Assembly: GCA_009746045.1 (NCBI GenBank)
Contig: RPFO01000972.1
Location: 510,624 to 574,623 of the forward strand
Length of the DNA stretch: 64,000 nucleotides
From: Mesostigma viride
Taxonomy: Eukaryota > Streptophyta > Mesostigmatophyceae > Mesostigmatales > Mesostigmataceae
Direction: 5' to 3'
The notes below the pieces were generated by a model that made no database searches, was not told the origin of the DNA, and saw only the letters and a list, made by a program, of their open reading frames with translations. Positions 50,881-61,636 of the stretch are shown here, piece after piece; positions within the stretch are counted from its first letter, which is position 1; every line of letters begins with the position of its first letter. Both the position numbers and the translations under genes were made by a program.

Positions 50881-52430
50881 TTGTCCTGCCAAAAATGTCC
50901 TTAGTAACCTTCTCTGGACATGAATTCCAGGGACAGGTGTTTCACCAGGACCTGAGGAGATTACGAACAAGCATGGAAAGTTTGCTGCCGCTGGGGTCAA
51001 GTTCTCAGTAACCTGTGAATTCGGTCTGGCCCCCACACTCCAGTCTGAACTCTGAGATAAAATTAAATTAAACCACCATGTGTATCACTCGACTAGGTCG
51101 ATGCATTGGGGTGGAACTCTGAGATGGGAACGCAATAATAGGCCTTAGCGCGGCCGTAGGTTACGAGTGGCTTTGATGACACAGAACCTGAAAATATTAG
51201 CTGCACCCTGTAACTGCTAGCTACACTGTACTAGTAATACTACGTGATGTAATGATAATGGTAGTAGCTATATTGCGTGTCTTTGCCAGCTGAATGCCTA
51301 CGCCAAAACCTAAACCCGAACACCCAGCAAATCGGCTTTGGTTAAAATAGTGCTTCAATCGCTGACTGCTTGTCCTACTGCGTTGTTATGACGAATTATT
51401 TTAAATGGCATGCATCGATGTGTAAGAAGCTCACCCTTCCAGCACCCATATTGGGCTGGCATGGAATGAAGCTATATTATGTTTGCCTGCAGGTGGATAT
51501 CTGCAAGGTCAATCACGTCCTGACGGCTACAAGAACTAGGGAGATAAGATATTGTTGAAAAGCATAAGACTGTGTGGACACATGCATCGCTACACAAGCA
51601 CATGCGGCGTTATTGGTTAACATGGCTTCAAGCGGTTGACTGCATACCTGGAAGGCATGATGACCGCACACAAGATTCATCGTGGAATAGCGCCGGAAGC
51701 GCTGGCAATCGTCGACAGGCGACGGCAGCCTGACGAAGCAAACCGTCCAGTGTAGACGCGTAATTCGTCGTGGGTGAAAACAGTGCGAGGCTCAGCACGC
51801 AGGCAGTTGCAGTGAATGAACGTCACGCCATGGGGGCAGCCCAGTTGCCAAAACCGAATTGGGCGAATCAACCTTCCGCCATCTCCTGGCCCCGATTCGC
51901 TTGTATTCCGTTTGAAACATCCCCATCGCCTGGTATTTTCAATCAACCCCTCGGATCAGCTCGGACGTGCACGGGACGGGTATCTCGCCCGCTGTGATAT
52001 GCAGCGAGCCGTTACCTCATTTTCCTACTCTCCCAGCTGACCCACCAAATCGAAGTGGCCTGCGGAAGATGTACTCACCAGCGGCTGACGTGCAATGTCT
52101 TAAAATACCGTGCAAATCTCGTCTTCACAGGATTGAGATGACCAACATACGCTTGAAATCCTGGAGACTGCGGCATTAAAATGCAGCTAAAGCCTGCTTT
52201 CATACATACGCAGCTTACTTTTTTCACTTCGAAGAGTCAGACTCGGCTTGTCATAAAAAGTACTTTCATCTCAGCCAAGCAGATCTACCTGACGATTTTT
52301 TGTTGCCGACCGAGTTCGCACTCGACCACAGGTACCAGGAGCTTGATATTTTAAAAATTTTGAATTTCCCTCCAAATTTCCCATGAATCCCATGTGAATC
52401 CCATCATGATTTCCGGGTAAATGGGTATTT
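50881..52430. other. Noncoding stretch, nothing recognised
   Basis: Only short open frames; no family motifs or repeats clear enough to name. Confidence 0.4.
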
Positions 52431-53400
52431 TTATCAAGTAAAAAGTTTTGCGGGCTTCGCCCGCGACATTACTGTACTGTACAGTAGAGCTTGTACTTTT
52501 TGTGGCCGGTCCCCGGCCAGGGAGCCCCGGCTAGGGAGATGCGTGACACCACGTACCGCCGCCAAGGGCCAGGTGGCGCTACAGTAGCCTCGCCAAGGAG
52601 CGCGCGCTAGCTTTAGGTTTTCCACCACAGGATTCATGGAGGTTCCCAAAAGACCAAAGGGTGAAGGAAAAAAACCCGAAAAATATACGAAGGCGAAATG
52701 CATAAAGTTAAAACGTCAGCCTCCGACAATCTGGAGCGTCCGATGATGGATCCAACGGCCGTGATGAACCCGCTAAGCTACTGGTATAGGCTCGCCGTTT
52801 TGACGTACGACGTGTTAATACTGGATCCAAATAGCGGCAAGGCGGCGACGTGGAAATGCGACCTCTTGATAGTGGAACTGGGAAGTTATCTATGGCAGAT
52901 TGAAGGGTGAACTGAAGGCGGGGTGGGAATGGCCTAGCCAGGCCGGTCGGTAGGGGTCGAATTTAGATAGGACGTCGTACGGGAAAAAGCGACTTTTTTA
53001 TTAGGGGCGGAGCCCTACGGGATACACTTTGTTTGTATCAAGTAACGTGCGTGTTTGCAACTTGCCCGTTGAAACTCTACGGCGGAGCCAATTTTCGGAA
53101 GAACCTCACTCTTATGCTTGCAAATTCGGGACAAATTCGGTGGATGAATGGATGGATGGATGGACGGATTTTTCATTTTGCCTTCGTATATCATCCCCTA
53201 TTCCTATGTTTTCTCACGTGTACGGCCTTATTAAGCTTCGCCAATTCTGGCGAACCTAACAGTTCTTCCGAAAATCCTTTCCCCTATATAAAGCGAGCTT
53301 CGTGACCGTTGGTCCGATAATTAGGGGGAGTACCGCCGATAATTAGGTAGAAAATCGTGGTACAAAAATCAGCCATTGGGGGGTACTCCGGAGGTCGACG
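52430..53400. other. Possible short inverted-repeat element region
   Basis: TATACGAAGGCGAAATG (about 52684-52700) is answered by an inverted CATTTTGCCTTCGTATA (about 53175-53191). A short GATG run lies between them. A 70-residue frame at 52698-52910 has no recognised family. Evidence for a gene is weak. Confidence 0.3.
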
Positions 53401-53427
53401 GGAGAATCGCGGATATCGCAGATACAG

Positions 53428-53610
53428 TACGTACGGCGAGCGAGCGAAGCGAGCGAGCGGCCGCTGAAAGCGGCCTGCGCGCAGCGCACGGCGAGCGAGC
53501 GAAGCGAGCGAGCACCCTACCGCGAGCGAGCGGAGCGAGCGAGCACCGTACGGCGAGCGAGCGGAGCGAGCGAGCACCGTACTGCTAAAGCGCACAGCGA
53601 GCGCAGCGAG
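53428..53610. repeat. GAGCGAGC-rich short repeats
   Basis: CGAGCGAGCGAAGCGAGCGAGC and variants recur with CACCGTACGGC spacers at 53435, 53490, 53525 and 53555. Related GGAGCGCAGCGAAGGAGCAC words follow at 53634 and 53715. Confidence 0.8.
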
Positions 53611-53659
53611 CACCGTACTCTACTATTTCTCTCCGGAGCGCAGCGAAGGAGCACGTTAC

Positions 53660-54870
53660 TTAGAAAAGGATGCGCCAACGAATTTCAGACCTACGGCCGC
53701 TTACGATTCCTCTCCGGAGCGCAGCGAAGGAGCACGGGCAATTTCAGCGAGGGACGGAAGGAAACCAGCGCCGACGGGCCATGGGCCACGGGCCACGGGC
53801 CATGGGCCACGGGCTAGAGCCACCCCAGCGCCCAGCAGCGCGCGGTCGGCCCACCACTTCAGCAGCGTGCAGCATCGGGGCCCAGCATGAAATTTCAAAT
53901 GATGGCCGCGGGAAGACGGGATGGCTGTCGACAGCCGCCTGTTCAGGAGGTCGTGACTGTTGGGCAAGCTACGTTTTCATTGTTGGACGCTTTGAAACGG
54001 GGTACAATGACGCCGTCTTTCATGACGGTTCTTTGGAGCGCCTGGACTGTGGGTGCCGCGAGCTCTTGGAAAAGATTGCGGGGAAGATGACTGTCGGGGT
54101 AAGAAGGTGGCACCCGTTCTGACGCCTGGGTAAGCTGCGTTTGTTGTTTGCTGGGCTTTGCAACGGTGTCACATAAGCATTTTGGCTTCCAGTCGGTCTC
54201 TTTCGAGCGGATAGGGAGAGGCAGTTTGCCTACCGGGCGGTTCCATAGCAGCACTGTCCCGCCATGCACATATTCCACCGTCTTTTGCGCTCGGTTTTGT
54301 TTTATTTCGATTTCGGACGCTTTGGAACGTCGTTTCATGTTTCATGCATTCCTATGCTTCGAGCCCGTCTGTTTGCTTTGTGTTTCCGTCATCAGCGGGA
54401 AAGGAGGCCCATTTTCCTCGGCAACAACATTCGTTGAGTCACTTCCCGCATGGCAGGTATGCCTCCCGCTCTTTGTTGCTGTATTTCGTTCGGGGACACA
54501 TGCCGGCGAATGCCTTTCCATTCCTTTTCCTGCACTCACGCATTATTTTTCCATTGTGTTTCGGTCAGCCACGGGAAGTGTTCCTGTTTTTGCTGCATCT
54601 GCGTGGGCTGTTGCTTTAAAAGCAGGTATTCTGCCTGCGGGGGATTGCATACACACGGCGTGGTATCCTGAGCGTCAAGCCCAAGCAAACGGCTGGGGAA
54701 AAAACCTTTGTATATTGAGCTCGAATTTGATTTGTTCCTTTTCATGAAAGGGACCTTTACTGGGCATTTTTGGCATTACTGATGAATCACTAGATTAATG
54801 CATTAAAGGAGATGGTGTCTCTGCCTTTGTCATGTTTTTAAGAGCTATCATTTGAATGGTAATCATCCCA
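53660..54870. other. Stretch without a supported gene
   Basis: It contains a GGGCCATGGGCCACGGGCC palindrome-like run (53775-53815). The 199-residue open frame at 54148-54747 is Phe/Ser/Cys-rich without motifs, and I do not call it a gene. Confidence 0.4.
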
Positions 54871-54884
54871 CCCACACTGTTGAC

Positions 54885-55575
54885 CAAGCACACTTTCAGC
54901 CCACTGACCACGCACGGGTTCCCCATACTGACCAAGCACACGTTCCACCCACTGACCAAGCACACGTGCCACCCACTGACCAAGTGCACGTTCCACCTAC
55001 TGACCAAGCACACGTTCAGCCCACTGACCATGCAAGCACGGGTTCCCCTTACTGACCAAGCACACGTGCCACCCACTGACCAAGCACACGTTCCACCCAC
55101 TGACCAAGTGCACGTTCCACCCACTGACCAAGCACACCTTCCACCCACTGACCAAGCACACCTTCCACCCACTGATCATGCAAGCACGGGTTCTCCATAC
55201 TGACCAAGCACACGTGCCACCCACTGACCAAACACACGTTCATCCCACTGACCATGCAAGCACGGGTTCCCCATACTGACCAAGCACACGTGCCACCCAC
55301 TGACCAAGCACGGGTTCCCCATACTGGCACACGTTCATCCCACTGACCATGCAAGCACGGGTTCCCCGTACTGACCAAGCACACCTGCCACCCACTGACC
55401 AAACACACGTTCCACCCACTGACCAAACACACGTTCCACCCACTGACCAAACACATGTTCCACCCACTGACCAAGCACACGTTCCACCCACTCACCAAGC
55501 ATACGTTCCATCCACTGACCGAGCATGAGTTTACCATACTGACCGAGCAGCCACCCACTGACCATGAAGCAAACA
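54885..55575. repeat. Minisatellite built on CACTGACCAAGCACACGTTC
   Basis: Units of about 24 bp recur roughly 28 times. A higher-order unit adds CATGCAAGCACGGGTTCCCC every five to seven units. Open frames on both strands are by-products of the period being divisible by three. Confidence 0.9.
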
Positions 55576-55579
55576 CTCG

Positions 55580-56247
55580 GCCTTGGCTGTGCTCTGATTA
55601 AGTAATTGTTGTATAAATGAAATACCTGTTCTGATCATGCACATGTTGTCTCCTTGATGTTGTCCCCTTGATAAACCATGTGCCCATGGCCGTGGCTGTC
55701 TTGGTGACTCGCATCATTCACGGGTTGTTCAGCTGCCAAAGTTGCCCTATTAATTAATTAATTAATTAAACTCGTGCTCCCGTTGGGGAGTCACGGAGCA
55801 CCCCTAGACTAGCCCCTAGACTGCACAAACCCAACCAACCAAGTAGCCAAGGCATAGGAGCCCGACCACCCAAGCCAAGGCCCCTGTCCCATCTCCCCCA
55901 ATCAACGTACAGGGAGAATGAGGATTGTATAGTAGGGGACGCAGTTACGCGTCTATATGAATTAGTTAATAGTAGGGGACTTGAATAAAGTCTCGAATAG
56001 TAGGGGCTTGGCCCCTACCGGGTCTACTTGTTGGCTCCGCCTGATAAACCGGGCCTGTCTGAAAAATATCGTCCACTCATGACTCAGCCGGGTACCGTGA
56101 CGACACCGTTACGAACTCCGGGTGGATATTTTTATTATTTAATTTTCGGGTTAATAAGTGGGTTATTTATTATCCATTTATTATCCAATTTTCCGGTTAA
56201 ATCCCGGGTAAATGGGTGCTTTAATTGACCAATTGGGATATTAATGG
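55580..56247. other. Noncoding stretch, nothing recognised
   Basis: A TTAATTAA run at 55750 and ATAGTAGGGGACTTGA words at 55930-56010. No gene seen. Confidence 0.4.
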
Positions 56248-56367
56248 GCTTTTGACAGATCTGTAAAGTTAGGGCCCGAAAAATACAGATGGCTAGGCGT
56301 ATATGCAGATCTGTTTTTTTATTACAGATCTGTACGTAAACTCCGACGTAATGCCTTTACGTCTTCG
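56248..56367 (+). repeat. Left 120-bp inverted repeat
   Basis: Contains three CAGATCTG words and pairs with 60763-60882. Confidence 0.85.
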
Positions 56368-57399
56368 GGGGTCGAGGTGCAGGCCGTGTTCACTTGTTCA
56401 GTACCTGGAAGCAAAATTCAGCCATGGCTACTGTACGAAAGCTAGAGGAATGTCAGCCGTATGACCTGCACACGAGGGTAATTAAGAAATCAAGCCGAAG
56501 TTAATCCTGCATCTGAGCGAGCAGAATAATTGCAAACACAACAGCAATTGTGCGACAGACCAAACAATATTGCCGCGTGCACTAGGCTCTGTATTCTGGT
56601 CAAACCCATGTGCATTTGCTGCATTGGATTAGGCGCCATTACGAACTGAGTCGAGGGAAAACGCGAGGAGCGCCATCTAAGCAGTTGCTTGTCATGTCTA
56701 TACGCCCGGGCATCTTATTATCTGTCTACCATGCACGCATTTTCCTTGGACGAATCAAACAGCTTTTGACATTTTAATGGCGACATTGAAGTCCGGCCAC
56801 GACAAGATAGCGCTGCTCAGAGCTTCGTTGCCGAGAAAGGTTTAAGATGTGCTTTGTCCGGGCCGATAATGTAACTTTGCATAGACCCCGGTAGCTTTCA
56901 GCATGCGCATATTGCTTGAGGTAAGCGAGCCACGACGCCTGCAGGTGCTCCTGCCGAGGTGGAGACCTCCGAGAGCACGTGGATTAGGCTCATGCGTCAA
57001 AGCAGCATCGACCTTCATTCTCCTGGTGTGGAAGGTCACTTTTCAGGATTAACATATCTGAATGTTGATGGCCTGTGCATTTTCTGTCAATTGAGCAGCG
57101 ATTGAAACCATGAGCCATGCAAGTGTAAGGTGCAGAATTCAGTTGATGAACCCAAGCCGGTAATGTGCAGAATTGATGAACCCAAGTTATATGTGCAGAT
57201 GTTTCGTCCCACTGGCTGTGTGCTAGTGCATGAACCGTCTGGGCCCTTGGCGTGTACTCACTTGCTGCAACCGTGCCCACAGCTGCTTGTCAATACACGC
57301 GGCAGGCACAATGACTTTTGCCGCGAGGTGAAACATTGAACTCCCCCACACCTTGCATTTTTCACTCTTTGTTTTCCCTATCCATCCTACCCCCCAGCA

Positions 57400-57917
57400 C
57401 ACACACATGTGTTCACACACACACGCCCACATACTGCACATGCACACAAATGTTCACACACACACGCCCACATACTACACATGCACACAAATGTTCACAC
57501 ACACATGCACACACATACACACATGCACACATGCACACATGCACACATGCACGCATGCACACACGCACACACGCACACACGCACACACGCACACACGCAC
57601 ACACGCACACACGCACACACGCACACACGCACACACGCACACACGCACACACGCACACACGCACACACGCACACACGCACACACGCACACACGCACACAC
57701 GCACACACGCACACACGCACACACGCACACACGCACACACGCACACACGCACACACGCACACACGCACACACGCACACACGCACACACACACACACGCAC
57801 ACACGCACACACACACACACGCACACACGCACACACACACACACACACGCACACACACACACACACACGCACACACGCACACACACGCACACACACACAC
57901 ACACGCACACACACACT
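57400..57917. repeat. (CA)n / (ACACGC)n array
   Basis: About 500 bp of CA-type repeats with a central hexamer or octamer array of ACACGC type at about 57545-57785. All His-Thr or Cys-Val frames here are artefacts. Confidence 0.95.
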
Positions 57918-58960
57918 ATACTATACTATAGTTGAGTGTCTCTAGGCACGCGCACATGGGTGGCTCCATGGGCATTTGCCTGTGTCTTGGGCTGGGGGGT
58001 TGGGCTGATTAGTTCAAGAGTGGGCGGGAAGACGGTGGTATAATTGGGTGGGTAGGGACGGAGTGGATGGATGATTGGGGGGGCTGGATGCGGGTGGGAC
58101 TCAAGTTCGTGTAAAGTCCAAAGTTGCCTGTAGCATCAGCAAAAATAAGCGAGAAAGCAGCCTTAATTCAAGGAACCTACTTGTTGTAACATGTGCCAAA
58201 CTGCAATTAATGGTTGCAGGCTCACAAGCTGCCAGCTTCATAACGCAAATGGAATGAATTGCATGGTTACAGGACAAGCGTGTGGTTGGAAATCTTACAA
58301 TGCCTGGCAACGTCTCTTTCATGTGCCCACTGAGAACCGCTGTTCAACACAGGAAGGCTTTGGCAAGCAACGAGCTTCGGCCAGGGCCTTCATTGCAAGG
58401 AAGCGTGTGTGAAGCAATAACGTCAGGATTTACAAGCAGAAACTATACCTAACTTTGCGACCTTCATGCAGTATGTCATGTGCATGGCTGTGTAGTATGT
58501 GCCAACAATCACAACGAAAAAGTGCGAAATTGCAAACATTGCCATGGAAGGGCAGGAGCCACGCACGCAGCAAATTAAAACGGTTCGTGAACCAATCTGT
58601 CGGGCATAAAGGCAGCAAAGTCTGGCCAGCAATAATGCAGTGCGATGCGAGAAAAACTCGGTAACTATGAGCAGGCAGGCGCAGCTCGTCCTCAGCAGTG
58701 CTATCTAACGTGACGGCGCCTTATTTCCGCGTGCACGGTGCCGAACATGGCACTGGCCTGATTCCAGTTGCAGCAACGCCAGATGCCTTCCCGTCATAGA
58801 GCAGAGGCTTCACGTACCAATCGTAATGCTTCCCGTGATAATGCACTCGCGTCCAAACAAAATGTCGAGAAAGCAAACAGTCTACACGCGATAAAACTGG
58901 GCTGCTAGCTTTTCAGGACTGGTTTTACCATGCCTTAAAATTCCATTAGCTTACTTTTAA

Positions 58961-60681
58961 CCCTTAAACCGTGCTGACTGATATTTGCAGCGGACAGTAC
59001 CAACTGTCCGCTACAAATAGCGGACAGTTGGTAGTGAGAATAACGCGAATGCCAGTAGGTATTTCCGTGATATTTTTAGCCAGGCGTCTTCAGCTAGATG
59101 TGTACTGCGTCCCGTACCTAAACATCACTATATTCTGACAAGTACACAGGGACTAATTATTGACCCAAGTACAAGGGGTACCCTTTTTTTGGGACGAAAA
59201 CGTGAATGTAAAATATTGACGTCCGTGCAGATTTGCGGCCATGGCGGTGCAGAAAACTGACTGGCGCAGGAGCATTCATGCACGGACTCGTTCCAAATTT
59301 TGTAGGCACACTTTATACGTCATAAAGATGCTATAGACCTAGTTGCGCAACCTCTAACGAGGCGCGCAATCATCTCGGGCTGGTTTTTATTGCGTCAACA
59401 CGCGTTTACTACTACGGGGATGCCGAGAAGCTAGCACTTGGTATTTGCCCTTTTATCATTGAATATTTCGCAACGATTAACTTTCTTATGATTATATCGC
59501 ATAGTTCATCAGCGCTGTGGGCCAGAATAGCCTCGGGGCATCGTTTCTGTCATGAGCTTGCTACCTGTCAGCCAGCCTTTTTTGCTGTAATTGGACCTGG
59601 CGCAGTTTGCAGTCCCTGCCGCTGCCGTGAAGGAGGTAAAGTGGTTTTATCGCTCGGTAAGTAATCCCGGACTTATTATTAAGGTTTCGTGGTGTTAAAT
59701 TTCCCTCCTTACTACTTTTATGTAATGGTTTGTCGTGGTGGCTGCGTACACCCATTTCGCCCAGTTTAGCATCCGTTTTGTTCATGGTTAGCTGCGTCTT
59801 CATCCTATATACTAGAGTAACGATCGATGTAATGCTTAGATATGTTGTGCATGGTATTGTGATGGGTTTTCTTGCCTACATTCTTTGGAAAGATGGTATC
59901 TTGGCCAGGTTTTGGTTAGCTTTTTGGTTTTGTTAGTAGAGGACACCCCATAGCCAGTTAGCAGCTACTATAATAAAGCCCAGCATACAGGGAGCACTAG
60001 CTAGCACTGTCATTTAGCTAGGCTTACTTGCACTTGTTTATTACAGCATCAGCACAAGAGAAAAGTGAGCATCGTGTTTGGCTTGTGTGGTTTCAAGGGT
60101 GTGCCCTTACCATGCTATGATACGTACAAATGTGACTGTGCATAGGCGTGGTTACCTATCTTTATATGCTATGATGGATGTTCTGCAGCCTGGACAGGAT
60201 GTAATTAGCATGTTTGATCATCCATGATGTTTTTTGTTGCTACGGGATGAGAATTTAGCTTTGTAATGCTAGCAGGCGTCACCAACCAAACTGTCCGCTA
60301 TTTGTAGCGGGCATTTATTTTTAGAGCTTGCAGCTGGGTCCCTGCTCCACCCCATGATGTCAGTGTTCAGGAGCCCTTTCTAGCTTCCTTTCTCACTGCC
60401 TTGTTCAATCCAGGACCAACAAATAAGATTTGACATCCAATATTGCATTATATGTGTCTCTTGTCTCGCACCCTGCGCACCCCCTGCCAGGGGGTGCTAT
60501 ATTTAGCACCCATAGGACATTGCAATATGACCAATGACATGACCCCCAAGGAGGTCCACATATGTGTGTGCTTTGGTCCTAGTATGGGCCATAAATAATT
60601 ATTAGGTTGGTTTGTGGACATTATCATGGAAAGTGCCAACTGCCCGCTATTTATAGAGGGCAGTTGGACACGGTTTAAGGG
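58961..60681. mobile_element. Non-autonomous piggyBac-like element with TTAA flanks
   Basis: The termini are inverted copies of CCCTTAAACCGTG, each directly flanked by TTAA (58957-58960 and 60682-60685), the diagnostic target site of piggyBac elements. Close to each end a palindrome built on CCAACTGTCCGCTA (59008-59040) or CCAACTGCCCGCT (60637-60667) could form a hairpin. No transposase frame in 1,721 bp. Confidence 0.7.
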
Positions 60682-60762
60682 TTAAAACCATGGCTGACTA
60701 ATTTTGGCTAATTTGCAGGTATTTGTGCCGCACCGCCCGCATGCATGGCCCGGGACGAGTCT

Positions 60763-60882
60763 CGAAGACGTAAGGGCATTACGTCGGAGTTTACGTACAG
60801 ATCTGGAATAAAAAAACAGATCTGCATATACGCCTAGCCATCTGTATTTTTCGGGCCCTAACTTTTCAGATCTGTCAAAAGC
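60763..60882 (-). repeat. Right 120-bp inverted repeat
   Basis: Inverse of 56248-56367. It ends 660 bp before the start codon of the PAS-domain gene. Confidence 0.85.
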
Positions 60883-61543
60883 TCATTTAATTATTGTTGT
60901 TGAAGTTGTTGAGTGGCGTTGTTGAAGTTGTACCAGGCAATCTTGTCAACTGAACTGAACTGAACGACCAGCAGCCGCACTGCACTGAACTGAATGACCA
61001 CCTGTCATGCGCCGATCACGCTTTCGTGTTCAACCGGATTAGGCACCAGATTTTTCTGCAGATTTTTTTCCCTATGCTGTGCAGTGTGTTATTAGTTAGG
61101 TTGAAAATCCCACGCCGCACGTGGGCAGCCGAGTCTTTTGTGGCCGAGGGGGGGTGATTCAGGTGCAGTCTGCCAGTGTCGTTATACTTTTTTCTTGCTG
61201 ACTATTGGTGACCCTCTGACAGCCGACAGGTTCGAGCAGGATTTTTCACAATCTGGACTTGATCTGGAAACCGCTTGCAACGGAGCTTGTTGGTTGTCGT
61301 TGTTGTTGTTGTGTCCCATGACTAACATGAGCAGCAGAGAATCTATCGTGGAAGCGATCTACGACCAGCCGCTTGCATGAATAAAGTGACGGATTTGTTG
61401 AGATACTCGTAGGATACGCGTCGATCAAGCCTTTCGATCACATTATTCGATCCCTGTCGGTACATCGGCACAGGAATAAACTCAACTCAACTCAACATTA
61501 TTCGACCAAGTTAAGAGGCGGACGACGGAACGAGGCCTGCTAC
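60883..61543 (+). promoter_or_regulatory. 5' flank of the PAS-domain gene
   Basis: It holds GTTGTTGAA and AACTGAACTG short repeats and a pyrimidine/AAC-rich stretch (AACTCAACTCAACATT, about 61479) near the start codon. No TATA box that I trust. Confidence 0.35.
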
Positions 61544-61636
61544 ATGGAGGCCGTCGACCCCAGTTGGCGAAATAAACAGAACGACCTTGAATTGAGCGCT
61601 GCTCACGAAAGGGGAGAAGCAGACTATCGCGTCGCG
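61544..61636 (+). CDS. PAS-domain gene exon 1
   Basis: ATG at 61544 opens 31 charged codons ending EADYRVA before a strong GTAAGTT donor. The choice rests on donor quality and the phase match with exon 2. Confidence 0.55.

Larger units (their letters stand above)
56248..60882. mobile_element. 4.6-kb segment bounded by 120-bp inverted repeats
   Basis: 56248-56367 and 60763-60882 are inverted copies with only a few mismatches, running from GCTTTTGACAGATCTG to ACGTCTTCG. Long terminal repeats suggest a Mutator-like or similar DNA element. No transposase was found and no clear target duplication; a TTAA lies close outside each end. A piggyBac-like element and a (CA)n array sit inside. Confidence 0.65.

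Noticed and set aside
54148-54747. 199-codon plus-strand frame
   Set aside because: Its Phe/Ser/Cys-rich composition, lack of motifs and lack of neighbouring exons make chance more likely.
54795-55576. Cys/Trp/Gly-rich minus-strand frames in the 24-bp minisatellite
   Set aside because: The repeat period is a multiple of three, which keeps all frames open. There are no start context, splice site or family features.
57318-57945. Open frames of His-Thr and Cys-Val repeats up to 205 codons
   Set aside because: They are products of the (CA)n and ACACGC array on both strands.
56237-60893. TTAA target duplication for the outer 120-bp inverted-repeat element
   Set aside because: TTAA occurs near both ends, but the distance to the repeat differs by one base and the terminal bases do not align cleanly.
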